A stretch of DNA of 64,000 bases from Amyloporia xantha (taxonomy: Eukaryota > Basidiomycota > Agaricomycetes > Polyporales > Adustoporiaceae), in the NCBI GenBank assembly GCA_036971615.1, contig JAYKKR010000001.1:2666001-2730000 (forward strand), given 5' to 3'. Positions 23,454 through 36,013 of the stretch are shown piece by piece. How positions within the stretch are numbered: the first letter of the stretch is position 1; each line of letters begins with the position of its first letter. The position numbers and the translations under genes are program-made. The notes below the pieces were generated by a model. The model ran no database searches. It was not told the origin of the DNA and worked only from the letters and a program-made list of their open reading frames with translations.

Positions 23454-24766
23454 TCACGAGCGGCTCTTCAGCTTCAAGCCAGGCAAGCTGAACATCTGAA
23501 CAGCTGTCAGTATGGTGACGAGATCACCTTGTGCGCAGGCGTACCTCAAAGATCATTTCAGAGGGCACACCCCATCCACGCATACCCTCAAGGCTGCTCT
23601 GCATTTGCGTGCCCAGCATCACTCCGATGACAGCACCGCTGTCCTCGTCCACAATCGGCCCTCCACTGGAACCTGGTGTTGGCGGCGGGTCGAAAAGCAG
23701 ATGAGATAGCGCGTCGTAAGTTCCGGGCTAACCCACGACAAATCATCAGAGCAAAGGCAGCATGTTCAATGACGTCACCCACCTTAGCCTCTCGACCAGC
23801 GAGATCCCTGTAACCCACGACCGTCCCTCTTACCCACTTCCTCCATGTCCCACCTACCCACGGCTGCCAACCCTCCGCGTCTGTGCTATGCGCAGGTGGG
23901 GTGTCCGTGACAAAGTGCGCACGTATACGCGTGCCGGGGTGCGCAGGGTATGGCGAGACGGGTAAAGACTGGACAGGTGGGACGCGTGCGGAGGTAGAGA
24001 GGAGGAGCAAGTCGGAGCGGTGCAGGGCAGAGAGAATGGCAGAAACTGGGTGGAAAGCGGGAGCGTCAGGCGTTCCTGTAATGATGAAGGACCCTGAGGG
24101 TCCTGGGACGCCTGCACTGGAGGGTGGCGAGGAGGATGGGCGGAGAAGTGGGCTGTATCGAATCTGCGTGTTACGCGCGCAATTGAATACGACTCCTCGG
24201 CCTATTCAATAGCGCGCACTCACCTCCTCTAGCGTATGCGCACAGGTGACGAAGACAGACTGTCCCTCCGTCATCCCCGGCGCACTGAGTGCAAAGCCTG
24301 AGCAATGGGTGATCTTGTGCTCCTTCCCCTGCTGCACAGCATGCACGATCATCGCAACAGCGTCCCGGGCATTCTCTTCGTCCGTGCTGAAGGAGGCCTG
24401 TCTATCCTGCGTGGGGCGTGATTCATAGGGTAGCGAGCTGTCGAGGACGAGTCCGCTGCGGTCGAGGTAGTGCTGGATCAGCTGTGGCAACTGCGCCGGT
24501 GCACCGGTGCTCCCAGGTGCTGCCTGCGCATTCCGACGGAGCTCAGAGAGTATCTGTGCGTCAAAGATGGAGGGAAGAGTTGGTGTAGATGCAGAGGTAG
24601 ACGGAGAGAACGGAGGGGGCGAGGGAGCAGCAGGCGGTTGACCGACAAAGGTGGTGGACCCGACTACGGCATAGCTTCTGGCGCCGACGCGTCGTGTTTG
24701 AGTTCGCAGGGCAGCCTTGGAACTCAGGTTTAGGTGAGGACAATGAGTTGCGTGTCGCAGTGCCAT
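23454..24766 (-). CDS. Trypsin-like (S1-type) serine protease with presequence
   Basis: A predicted chymotrypsin-fold protease. All three catalytic positions are visible. His is in FVTCAHTLEEV. Asp is likely in HRSDLLLLS. Ser is in PGSSGGPIVDEDSG (GSSGGP in place of the classical GDSGGP). The N-terminus is Arg/Ser/Ala-rich and acid-free (RTQTRRVGARSYAVVG), which suggests mitochondrial targeting rather than secretion. A Pro/Ser linker and a helical segment of about 100 residues precede the protease domain. A last small exon after a 49-nt intron gives the ending FSLPGLKLKSRS and the stop at 23454-23456. The family is clear, the substrate is unknown, and the organelle is inferred. Confidence 0.8.
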
Positions 24767-25050
24767 CGGAGGCGACTGTGGTAGAGCAGGAACATGTAGT
24801 ACGACCAGTCTGGCTAGATAACCTAGCGCATCTAAAGCGTCCCGCCCGGAGCACCGATCGTGATGTCACCTCTGGGTTACGCCCGACAGCTGAAACAGCC
24901 ACGTCTCACGCCTATAGTATGACCTTCTCTTCTGCTCTTCTGAGAATGATCAATGCAAAACGTAAACACTCCTTCGATGGCTACATCCACCACAATCCAT
25001 TTAGACAAGCAGACAGTAAGATACTCTTCGTTCATGCTGAAGCTACCCGT

Positions 25051-25072
25051 CACTACTAGTAGTAGTAGTCTA
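25051..25072. repeat. AGT trinucleotide microsatellite
   Basis: A short run of (AGT)n lies at the 3' end of the aminotransferase gene, overlapping its stop codon region. Confidence 0.6.
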
Positions 25073-26812
25073 CTCAATAACAACCACACTCCATGGATGC
25101 GGGGAGATGGCGCCGGTCTGAATCCTGACCAAGTGTTGCCAGATCGGTCGTGACACTGGGCCCATTCCGTCAGGACCGGTGGGAACCTGGACGTCCTCGC
25201 CCAGGTAGCCAATCCTGTTCACCGGGCTGATCACGGCCGCAGTACCTGGGCACACGCAATTCGTCAGTAAGGCGGTTGCGGTCAAGGTGGATATGGGCAA
25301 CGTGACTTACCAGTGCCGAAGAACTCGACGAGCCTGCCTGCCTCAGCGGCCTCCTTGACCTCCCGCATCGTGATGTAGCGCTCCGAGACCTTCAGTTTGT
25401 CTGCGAGACCAGGGACCTTTGCCTTTCCCGACGCATGGTCGCGTGCGAGGCTGAGCACGGAATCACGGGTGATACCAGGGAGGATCATGCCATCCAACGG
25501 AGGCGTAGCCAGCTCGGTCACTGTCGATGTATTTCAGCCACGAAGTGTTCTTCAACCGTACAAAACTTACCTCCGTCGGGGTGCTTGAATACCGCAAATG
25601 CGTTCATGGTGCCGACCTGTGCAAACATATTGCTTGAACATCACATTCTGATGACAAATTTGGGTGGCACACACCTCAGTGACCTGGTGCTCAGGACCGT
25701 GTAACCACAGATTTTGTACGTAACCGTTTTTCTCCGCTTCCTTCTGGGCGACCAACCCAGGAGCGTAATTCGCACCCAATTTGTACGCACCAATACCTCC
25801 CGGAGAAGCGCGGGTATATTCTGTTGTGCCGTACAGCGCAACCGGCTTGAAGCCTTCTGGATAGTACGGGCCTACGGGACAGCAGATGACCCAAAGGAGC
25901 GCTTCACTAGAGGGCGAGATCCCAATGGCCGGCTGTGAACCGACTAGACGCCATTATCGAACGGTGAGTTGGCGCCAGTGAGATACGAATTGATGATACT
26001 GACTGAAAGTCGGCCGGATGTACAAGCTGTATCCAGGCTTATTTGGGATCCAGTCCCTGTCTAACCGCACGAGCTGCTTGATGAGCTCGACAAGTGCATC
26101 ACCGTCGAAGGTCTGGTTGCGTCAGATGTGTTTTTAGAATATCTTACGGTCGTATGGAAGGGCACGTACTGGTAACGCAACGCGCTGAGCACTGCTATTC
26201 ATGCGCTTCATGTTCATGTCAGGCCTGAATAGCGTGACCCTGCCATTATCGTCCCGGTACGCTTTCAATCCCTCGAATAAACATGGCGCATAATGAAATA
26301 CAGAAGCACTAGGCTCTATTGTGAGTGGCCCATCTGACGAAGGCCTTCAGTTCCGTTCGCACTCTTAAGCGTAGGCGGTACTTACATGGGTGGATTCGGG
26401 GAGTACCCCATCCTTTTGACGCATTCCAAGGAATAGTCAACATGTGATCGGTCTGTCGATGATTAAGAAGTAATAGGTGTTAAATGGACATGTCCGCATA
26501 TGGAACGGGAATGCCTTACAAAGGTCTTCCCGAATGTAAGAACAGCAGGATCCGGACGCGGTTTGGGCTTGTCGGTAACCTTCACCTGCACCTTCGAAGC
26601 CTGACAAGGATAAATGCGTCCGCATTGATAAGTCATACGAAGAGAAATAAATGACTTGACGCGAGTAGTACCTCGAGGTCAGCAAGGGTGGAGTTATACC
26701 GGGCATGGCGGGTCCACGAGCTACTGGGAATCGGATCAAGCGAGATACGACCTTGCCCTCGGAGGACGTCCCTACCTACACGTCGTGAAGACAGGCGTAG
26801 AGACCCTAGCAT
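25070..26812 (-). CDS. Branched-chain amino acid aminotransferase, mitochondrial
   Basis: A class IV PLP enzyme interconverting Leu, Ile and Val with their 2-oxo acids. The ATG at 26812 starts an Arg-rich, acid-poor presequence ([17 protein letters not shown]). Then follow [20 protein letters not shown] and TDHMLTIPW, a [19 protein letters not shown] segment, [20 protein letters not shown], and [15 protein letters not shown] with the PLP-binding Lys. [15 protein letters not shown] and [20 protein letters not shown] complete the family pattern. The protein ends HPWSVVVIE. About eight short introns occur. A Met at 26812 is preferred over upstream non-ATG extension of the frame. Confidence 0.93.
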
Positions 26813-27468
26813 CGTCGAGCACGGTGGACTGGGATGAAGAGTACGAGTCACCGAGTCAGACTCAGACTCAGTGAACTGTCCATATCCGGCAATGTCCGAA
26901 GGGGCCGCCGATCGCGTCTGAAGCGCGTCGCCTCATTTCTGCTGGACAAAGGGTGTGCACCTATAAACGATAGATTTCAACACCGTACAGAGCGATGGCC
27001 AGCAGTGCAGCGCGTATCCGCTCGAGGAAGACCGTCAAACCTGCTACAACCGTAACGGACAGTTCGGGTGACCCGGTGAGTGATGAGCATCGAGACGGTC
27101 ACGTGTATGGGCGCTCCGGACGGCGGGAAATGGGGAGACGTGACAAACGCAATAGACATGTGTCTACAAATTCGAGTCTCGCGCGGCAGTCAGCCCGGGG
27201 AACCCGCTTGTAAGCAAATCGCTATCTGTGGCCAGTTGTGAGAAAATAAAGCACGGGTTGTGTGAGTACGAGAGGCTGATTCGGAGGGGCAGGCTCCCGC
27301 CGGGCGAATTATCGCTGATCGTCCCACGATCACAGGAGCGCTGTCGGACCGGCGTGACAAAGACGTCAGCTTACTCCCTATATCTCATCGACATCACCTC
27401 ACCGTTGAACCACATCTCTGTCCCCTACCACGACTACCCGTTCTCGTCTCGCATCTATCCTCGCAACA
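26813..27468. promoter_or_regulatory. Divergent intergenic region (BCAT / 6PGDH)
   Basis: 656 nt lie between two divergent metabolic genes, so both promoters must be here. No TATA box or repeat was recognised with confidence. Confidence 0.35.
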
Positions 27469-29406
27469 ATGTCCCAGCCTACGTACGTCTCATTTCTGCA
27501 GTCCGTGTTTCTCATGGCACTCACGCAGTGATTAGTGGTGATATCGGCCTCATTGGCTTGGCCGTCATGGTACGCGATCGAGATCAAGTAGTTTATGAAA
27601 AGTATCTCAAGAGTCTTTCGTAGGGTCAAAACTTGATTTTGAACATGAACGACAAGGGCTTCAACGTGGTCGCTTACAACCGAACAGTGAGCAAAGTGGA
27701 CGATTTCTTGGCAAACGAAGCAAAGGGTCTGTTTTGATTTCTGCCGATCTGCGACGAACGTGCTTACTCATGCCGCGTCGGATGAACAGGGACAAAGGTT
27801 CAAGGCGCACACTCCATCCAGGAGCTCTGCGCTAAGCTTAAGACGCCGCGCAAGATCATCCTTCTCGTGAAGGCTGGTCCTGCCGTCGATGCCTTCATTG
27901 AGCAACTCATTCCCCACCTTGAGAAGGGTGACATCATCATTGACGGTGGTAACTCTCACTATCCCGACTCCATCCGTCGCACCAAGGAGCTTGAATCCAA
28001 GGGCCTCCTCTTCGTTGGTTCCGGTGTGTCTGGTGGTGAGGAGGGTGCCCGTCATGGTCCCTCACTCATGCCGGGTGGTTCGCCTGCCGCCTGGCCGCAC
28101 ATCAAGACCATCTTCCAGGCTACCGCTGCGCAGGTCGAGGGGGAGCCCTGCTGTGACTGGGTCGGTGAGAGTGGCGCTGGACACTACGTGAAAATGGTCC
28201 ACAACGGTAGGATCCTTCTCACGGTCGAGGCGCTCTTGGGAAATCTCACAGGCAAATATCAGGTATCGAGTATGGTGACATGCAGCTGATTACTGAGGCA
28301 TACGATATCCTGAAGCGTGGGCTTGGGTGCTCTGAGGACGAAATCGCGGACATTTTCTTCAAGTGGAATAAGGGTGTCCTCGACTCGTTCCTCATCGACA
28401 TCACTGCGAACATCCTCAAATTCAAGGATGACGATGGTGAGCCAATGGTTGAGAAGATTCTCGACTCGGCTGGTCAGAAGGGTACCGGAAAGTGGACGGC
28501 CATTGCTGCCCTTGACGCCGGCATGCCCGGTATGTCATAACTGTCTTCCGTTTTGAACAGCTGTAATCTTACGAAAGTTTGTCCCAGTCACCCTCATTGG
28601 TGAGGCTGTCTTCGCGCGTTGCTTGTCCTCCCTCAAGGAGGAGCGTGTACGTGCAAGCAAGGTTCTCAGCGGCCCACAAAAGGAGGAGTTCAAGGGCGAC
28701 AAGAAGCAGTTCATTGACGATCTCGAGCAGGCCTTGTATGCGTCCAAGATCATCTCATATGCTCAGGGCTTCATGCTCATGAGGGCAACCGCTCAGGAGG
28801 TGCGTCTTAATCCTTCGGAGTCTATGAAATCGAGCTGATTAGCTGGTGTGAAAGCTCGGCTGGAACTTGAACTACGCCGGCATTGCTCGCATGTGGCGAG
28901 GAGGTTGCATCATCAAGTCCGTCTTCCTTGGCGACATCACCTCCGCATACACGAAGAAGCTGGACCTCGAGTCGCTCCTGTTCGATGACTTCTTCAACAA
29001 GGCCGTGCACAAGGCGCAGCCTGGCTGGCGACGAATCATCGCTCAGGCCGTCCTCTGGGGTATTCCCACACCGGCCTTCAGCACTGCGCTTGCCTTCTTC
29101 GACGGTTACAGGAGTGAAGTCGTCCCTGCGAACATCCTCCAGGCTCAGGTACCATTTCTTACATACACGTTATCTACGTGAGACGACTGACATGTATATT
29201 GTCCGATAGCGTGACTACTTCGGCGCGCACACCTTCCGAGTAAGGCCCGGCAAAGAGAACTCGAAGCTCAAGTCCGGCCAGGACATCCGTAAGCAGTCGA
29301 CGCTTATATGTACGCCGTATGCGCTTATCTCACGTTTATCAATTTTGCAGACATCAACTGGACCGGCCGTGGCGGCAACGTCTCCGCGAGCACGTACAGT
29401 GCCTAA
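27469..29406 (+). CDS. 6-phosphogluconate dehydrogenase (decarboxylating)
   Basis: The oxidative pentose phosphate enzyme: 6-phosphogluconate plus NADP+ gives ribulose 5-phosphate, CO2 and NADPH in the cytosol. The short first exon MSQPT joins to [18 protein letters not shown], the NADP Rossmann motif. Further hallmarks are [61 protein letters not shown] (catalytic Lys and His), [10 protein letters not shown], and [15 protein letters not shown]. The C-terminus is [16 protein letters not shown]. About seven introns are visible. One exon junction (after MVHNG) leads to [14 protein letters not shown]. It is complete and highly conserved. Confidence 0.95.
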
Positions 29407-29734
29407 GCGCTTAATCTTGTATCGCATACATGGCGTAGGGAAAGGGAGGCTGAAAGAAGTTGTTTCAATAGTGTGTAGAGTTATCTTCTCGCGCGATCGT
29501 GGTGCGACATACCCAGTCGTGCCATCGTCGTGCAGGGGAGGAGTTCGCGACATGTTGTATCTGTTAGAACGCAATGAATCAAGCAAAGCAATTTCGTCAT
29601 GTAGACCGCCGGTGATTCGAAAGAGAGTGTTGCCATGACTTGAGAATCATGGGATTCAAAGGCGCCCTCAATCGAGGGTGAAGTTTTTGAGATGGAGGTG
29701 TATCCAAATTAGGCAAACTCTGTAGAAGACGTTC
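29407..29734. other. Intergenic region between 6PGDH and ASNSD1-like genes
   Basis: 328 nt with no gene. It presumably carries the 3' end of 6PGDH and the promoter of the next gene. Confidence 0.4.
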
Positions 29735-32228
29735 ATGTGTGGGATCTTGTTTTCCATTCAATCGGCCACAACCTCACAGGAGGCAGGCAGTGGAACGGAT
29801 GTTGCATTCGTAGAACTACTTGAGAAGCTTCGAGTTGCCAACACTGCTCGCGGTTCGTCATGATAAACCTTTTTCTGCGCATTATCTGATAGATTTACCA
29901 CGCACAGGCCCCGACGCACAAGACACTGCGCGGATTATTATCCAAAACTATGCCTTGACGTTTTTCGCATCTGAACTTCGGTTGCGAGGGGACGCATACA
30001 TTCAACAACCACATCGTGGTCCTCAGGGGAATATTCTGTGCTGGAACGGTGAAGTATGTTGACCTTTTGAAGATCTTGACCGTCTCTAAACATTGCTTAC
30101 GTTCCGCAGGTGTTTGAGGGATTAGACGTGATTCAGGTTTATTCTCAGCCACTCCTTCAACTGAGATGTTCAAATCGTAGGTTGCGCCCGAAGTCAACGA
30201 CGGTGCGAAGCTGTTCTCGTTACTTTCGAGACAAGAAACCCCGAATGAGATCAGAAACTGCCTTGGCAGCATCGAAGGCCCGTAGGTTCTCAATCTCTCA
30301 TTTAAATATCATGTAAGAGCGCTAATAAATAGGATATTCTCATAGCTATGCGGTCGTTTATTATCAAGTACGCATTTGATTTCTTATTTGTTCAAGGAGA
30401 CTTTGTTTACTTTACTATATTCCCTCGGTTTGAATTTTAGCATTCTTCACGGCGTCTCTACTTTGCCCGTGATCCCTTGGGCCGGCGTTCTTTGCTGATC
30501 CATCGTCCGAGCCCCAGCCAGCCATATTTTCTACTCACCTCGGTGTCAATTGGTTCACATCCGGGATATACAATCGACGACCTACCCACCGAATATATCT
30601 ATTCCCTGGATATCGGTTATTTATGCAACGCAGAGGACGTAAGATCATTACATGCTACATGATGTGTATCTTCTAACCTGGCGCTGCTCGTCAGATGGTT
30701 CCTGCATTCTCACAGTGCTTGGAAGCACTTCCACGGTGTGACTCTGATTCGCCGATGCGCTTCGTGAGGCTCTATGTGTCGTCACGTTTATGTCTGCAAT
30801 GCTGATGAACTACTTCTCAGGCTCGATTGAGTGAAGTGAATCGCTCATTACCTGATGACCCGCCACTGGTGGAGGGCTTAGATCATGTCCCAGAACATCT
30901 TTCCTCCGCGGTCGACGGCTTGATTCATAAATTAGACCGTAGTGTGGCGTTGCGCGTGCGTAACATTCCGAGGAGATCGTCAGTATATGGCTATTGTCTC
31001 TCATCCCTATCGCATTTATTCACCGTGTTTCCAGGATGAATACAGGTGAAGCGAGGGTAGCGGTGCTGTTCAGCGGAGGGATCGATTCGACCATGCTGGC
31101 CTTTCTCGCCGATCGGTAAGGAGGCCATCTGCACACGAATTGTACCTACATTAACGCCTTCCTTCAGTCACGTAGACCCTTCCGAGCCCATAGACCTGCT
31201 CAATGTCGCCTTCGAGAATCCCCGCAAGATAACTGTGCAAGTTGGCGGCAACATCGGAGGACTTCCGAAACGGGAGAAGAAGCAGAAGCTACGAGAGCCC
31301 CTGGATTATTCGACGGTGAACGTTTCATATGACGTTCCCGACAGATTGACTGGGTTACAAGAGGTTGAAGAGTTGAGAAGGCTGTGTCCTGGTCGAACAT
31401 GGAACTTCGTAGGTCTGCCAGCTGCAATATAAACTCCGATACTTACCCTCATTTGGCTAGGTTGAGATAAATGTTCCATATGAGGTCTGTGGATTCCACT
31501 AAGTGATATGTGTTTACTGAGTCAAGAGCAGTAGGAATCTCAAGGTGCGCGTCCGATCGTGGAAGCGTTGATGTTCCCCAGCAAAACTGTCATGGATTTA
31601 GTAAGTGCTGTGAAAGAAGATTAGGAATTTGTGCCTAAACATTTCACACCTACGTAGAGTCTTGCAATAGCACTTTATTTCGCTGCACGAGGTAAAGGCC
31701 AAATTCGAAGTAGTCCTGGAGCGCCTCCCCAGTTATACACATCACCGGCGCGTGTTCTGCTGAATGGCCTAGGATCAGACGAACTATTGGGGGGCTATGG
31801 TCGGTTCCGGACCGCGTTCAAAGCTGCCGGATGGCAGGCTATCGTGGATGAGGTACGACTTTCTATTCCTATCAAACCTGGTTCACTTACACTCACTCTG
31901 GATAAAGTTGCAACTAGAACTGGACCGCATTCCAACGCGAAACCTCGGCCGAGACGACCGCGTCATCTCCTCGCACGGCAAGGAGACTCGACACCCTTTC
32001 CTTTCGCTCTCCGTGGTGTCCTTCCTCGCCCAGCTACCGGTGCACATGAAGCTGGACCCGCGGCTGGAATCTGGTTTAGGTGAGAAAATGCTGCTCAGGC
32101 TGGCTGCGCGGAAGGTGGGCTTAGTAGAGGCTAGTGCAAGGAAGAAGCGTGCGATGCAGTTCGGGAGCCATTCGGCGAGGATGGGGCCTGGGGAGGGGGA
32201 TCGGAAGGGGGACTTGCCCATTACGTGA
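29735..32228 (+). CDS. Asparagine synthetase domain-containing protein (ASNSD1-like)
   Basis: A two-domain protein related to asparagine synthetase B, with unproven activity in the ASNSD1 family. The start at 29735 gives MCGILFSIQ, which keeps Cys2, the nucleophile of class II glutamine amidotransferases. Then come RGPDAQDT, LTFFASELRLRGD and ILCWNGEVFEGLDV, followed by QETPNEIRNCLGSIEGPYAV and FARDPLGRRSLL. The synthetase domain has the PP-loop VAVLFSGGIDSTMLAFLADR, then ALYFAARGKGQI, VLLNGLGSDELLGGYGRFR, and DDRVISSHGKETRHPFLS. The C-terminal end is SARKKRAMQFGSHSARM. At least ten short introns interrupt it. Family assignment is firm and the exon joins are approximate. Confidence 0.9.
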
Positions 32229-32466
32229 TATTCATGTTCGTAGACCTAGCTACCTTAAATCAAGGCACAATTCCAAACAACTGAACGTACATTGACTTGG
32301 ACTTGGGAAAGTTGAGGATCACTTTAGACGCCCATTCACTAGTCACGCGTCGGGATTGAATGTGCGAAAGTCATGACGCGCAGAGTCTGCCGGCCAGAAA
32401 CGCGGACTCTCCTGTTTGAGCTACTGCAGGTTCAAACGAACCAAGTCGTTCACCTCTAAAACTTCC

Positions 32467-33677
32467 ATGGCTGCAAATCTCGCAAGTCGGCTTGTTGGTG
32501 AGTACAACAAATGCTCTTCCTGCTCGTCTCGCTGAGACGCTGTCACTTCTCCAGTGCCGGTAGCTATTGCTGCCGCCGCCTTCCAGGCCAGCATTTACGA
32601 TGTCCCGGGAGGGTACCGTGCTGTTATGTTCGACCGTTTTGCAGGAGTAATGGACAGGGTGCGTGCCATGTCTTAGTTGGGTCTTGAGTACTCCAACAAA
32701 GACCTGTCCTGTGTGAATAGGCTAAGCCAGAAGGTACCCACCTTCTCGTTCCCTGGCTACAGCGGGCCATTCTGTACGACTGTCGCATCAAGCCTCGGGT
32801 GAGCTGTCGTGCTATTCCCCGTGTCAATAATGGTGTCGTAATAGGTGTGCTCTAGAATATCTCGACTACCACTGGCTCGAAGGATTTGCAGATGGTCACC
32901 ATCACCCTCCGTGTGCTCTCACGTCCCGATGTCGAGCACCTATCGAAAATCTATCAGAACCTCGGTCTCGACTACGACGAGAGAGTTTTGCCTTCCATTG
33001 GAAACGAGGTCCTGAAGAGTATCGTTGCGCAGTTCGATGCTGCTGAGCTGATCACTCAGCGAGAGGTGGTGAGTGAACAGCCTGTGTTTTTGCTCCAGCA
33101 TCACGTAGACCTCGGTTTGTAGGTCTCGTCACGCATCCGGGAGGATTTGCTTCAGCGTGCAGGAGAGTTCAACATCAAGCTGGAAGATGTGTCTATCACA
33201 CATCTGACGTTTGGGAAGGTGGGTATCGATCTGTCAGCGAAGTGTGTTGTTGCTGACCGTGCGCTGTAATGTTGTAGGAATTCACTCAGGCCGTCGAGGC
33301 GAAACAGATTGCTCAGCAAGGTAGGTGACTACACGAAAGGCGATGGACGTGAGCTAACATGGGACGCCTGCCAGACGCTGAGCGTGCAAAATTCATCGTC
33401 GAGAAGGTAACTATGATGCCAAACAGTTCCGAGTTGATGCTGACTGCGCTCCCAGGCGGAGCAAGAGCGTCAAGCGGCGGTCATCCGGGCAGAGGGCGAG
33501 GCGGAGGCGGCGGCGACGATCTCGCGTGCGCTGGACAAGGCGGGAGAGGCGTTTGTGACGTTCCGGAAGATCGAGGCGAGCAAGGCGATTGTGCAGTCGC
33601 TGTCAGGGAACCCGAACGTGACATATATTCCGAGCGGGGGCGGGAACGTGCTGTTGAATGTACCTAGTCAGAAGTAG
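32467..33677 (+). CDS. PHB1: Prohibitin 1 (inner mitochondrial membrane scaffold)
   Basis: A subunit of the ring-shaped PHB1/PHB2 complex of the mitochondrial inner membrane. The N-terminal hydrophobic anchor lies in [20 protein letters not shown], then [22 protein letters not shown], and [20 protein letters not shown]. The SPFH core continues [29 protein letters not shown] and [21 protein letters not shown] coiled coil follows ([20 protein letters not shown], then [17 protein letters not shown]), and the tail [17 protein letters not shown]. About seven introns are visible. Its length and motifs match PHB1 rather than PHB2, which has a longer N-terminus. Confidence 0.93.
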
Positions 33678-34053
33678 ACACGAGCTGTGGGCGTCTATAT
33701 AAGCCTGTGAGGGACCATCTGATTACTGGGCTGAGCACGGAGATAGCCGGGGAAGCGGTTGAAGTGAAGACTTTGGGCGTCTGCGTCTCTTTCCACAACG
33801 GTTCACCGTCTCCCGACTGTCATATCGTCTCGTCCTCGTCCGGGTTTCTCTCTCTCTTCTCTCCGTTTTTCTCTCCTCTCTTCCCTCCTCCTCCTCTCTT
33901 TGTCTCCTCTGTCTTATATCGGACATTATCTCTTGTCCTATTCGCTCTTGTCAATTTTCCTGTTGTGAATATCCTTTCCGATCATCACATCCCATCTTCC
34001 GATCCTCACTCCCCTCCCCCAGGCATTAACGATTTCGTCGTCTGTCTCTCATC
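33678..34053 (+). promoter_or_regulatory. Pyrimidine-rich promoter/leader of the Pub1-like gene
   Basis: Between about 33823 and 33950 the plus strand is almost all C and T (CTCTCTTCTCTCC-type runs). CT-rich tracts just upstream of the start are common in strongly expressed fungal genes and often mark transcription start zones. That is an inference here. Confidence 0.45.
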
Positions 34054-35572
34054 ATGAATCCAATGAGTCCCATGTCGGCGGCTGAGGCTCCCGTGAGTCT
34101 TTTCCGTCCTCTCCGGCCTTGCCCTCTCTCACCCTGTCGTCCGCTATTGCCCTCCGCTCAATTTTCATTTTCACGGCTCCTTGCATCTACAGAGGCGGGC
34201 TCACCTTTACGTCGGCAACTTAAGTCCCAGGGTGACCGAGTACATGCTTACCGAGATCTTCGCCGTGGCCGGGCCCGTGCAGCATGTCAAAATCATCCCT
34301 GATCGCAACTACCAGCACGGTGGCCTCAACTACGGTTTCGTTGAATACATGGACATGCGTGCCGCCGAGACTGCTCTCCAGACCCTGAATGGCCGCAAGA
34401 TCTTCGACACCGAGATCCGCGTCAACTGGGCCTACCAGGGACAGCAGAACAAGGAGGACACAAGCAACCACTTCCATGTTTTCGTTGGCGACCTCAGCCC
34501 CGAGGTCAATGATGAGGTCCTCGCCAAAGCCTTTAGCGCTTTCGGCACCCTCTCCGACGCCCGCGTGATGTGGGATATGAACTCGGGCAAATCTCGCGGG
34601 TACGGCTTCCTCGCTTTCCGTGACAAGACGGACGCCGAGCAGGCCATTGCGACCATGAATGGCGAGTGGCTAGGTTCGCGTGCCATCCGTGTGAACTGGG
34701 CGAACCAGAAGACGCAAGGTGCCCCCGCTCCCGGTATGCAGCCTTCGCGCGTTGGTGGCGGAATGGGCGGCGGTGCGCCTGCGCCCATCAATTTCCAGGG
34801 CGGCCCGCTCTCGTACGAATCGGTCGTGCAACAGACGCCAGCGTACAACACGACGGTCTACGTCGGCAACCTCGTGCCGTACTGCACGCAGGCGGACCTG
34901 ATTCCCCTCTTCCAGTCGATCGGATACCTCTCCGAGATCCGGATGCAGGCCGACCGTGGCTTCGCGTTTGTCAAGCTGGACACGCACGAGCATGCTGCGA
35001 TGGCGATTGTGCAGCTGCAGGGACAGATGGTGCACGGGCGGCCGATCAAGTGCAGTTGGGGCAAGGACCGTGCCGATGGTGGAGGCCCGCTTTCCGCGGG
35101 TTCGCTGAGTCCGACCCCTACGGCTGCACCTTACGGAAACATGGTGCGTGCAGCCGATCTCGTTCTACGGCGCATACACTGACCTGGCTGACCGGATTTC
35201 GCAGCCTATGTATGGCGTGCCGCAGCCGAATACCTATGGCCAATATGGCTTTGGTGGATACGGTGGGTTCCCTAATCAGGCGGGTGCAGCGGGTACGCCC
35301 GGCGCCGCTGCGCCAGGCATGGGCAGCCCTGTCGCAGGCGCTGCGGGGATGGCTATGGGGGCAGGAGCTGGGGGTGCGGATCCTAGCGCTGCAGTAGGGC
35401 AGGCTCAGGCGCAGTGGGCGGGTGCCGACCCGAGTTCGTACTATTCGAACTACTGGGGAGGTAAGAATCACATGCTTTGCGCTGGCAGCGTTTCTGACAT
35501 CTTGTCTTTGCAGGTTACTATGGCCAGCAAGCTGCACAGGGAGCGGATCCTCAACATCAGGGTACCGCCTGA
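34054..35572 (+). CDS. Triple-RRM RNA-binding protein, Pub1/TIA-1 family
   Basis: A poly(U)/AU-rich RNA-binding protein of the Pub1/TIA-1 type, which acts in mRNA stability and stress granules. A short first exon (MNPMSPMSAAEAP) joins three RRMs. RRM1 has RNP2 LYVGNLS and RNP1 NYGFVEYM. RRM2 has HVFVGDLS and RGYGFLAF. RRM3 has VYVGNLV and RGFAFVKL, followed by IKCSWGKD. The C-terminal tail is Gly/Ala/Gln/Tyr-rich and low-complexity, ending WGGYYGQQAAQ to QHQGTA after a 52-nt intron. The order and spacing of the RRMs fit the family well. Confidence 0.93.
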
Positions 35573-36013
35573 ACGAATATTTGTCGCTTGTTGAATGTAG
35601 CATGTTTCAAGTCACGTCTCTGTGCCATTACGACTCCATGCTTTGTGTACGTGGTCTCTCATTGTATCCACAACGCATTTTCATCGTTGTCCGTATCAAA
35701 ACGTCATCTCTCCCCTCCCCCTCCTGTCACTTAAAGGTGTGCACTGGTAGTTGCAATGTTTGCTTTTTTGTGATGAAATAGGCTGTTCTTACTCTTCCGA
35801 GTTCGCTTTTTATACTTCAGTTGATCGTCCCCAATGTGTTTATAAGTTAGCTATCTAATTGTCTCAGCACTAGCCGTCGATTCCTGTGCTCCGTCGTTAG
35901 GTAGAATGAATTCAACAAGACAGAATGAACTTTCATCGACCACCATGTTATGATTGCCACTGATACATTCTTCCATCACTGTTGGTACAGAAAATAGTCG
36001 CAAAAGACACTTG

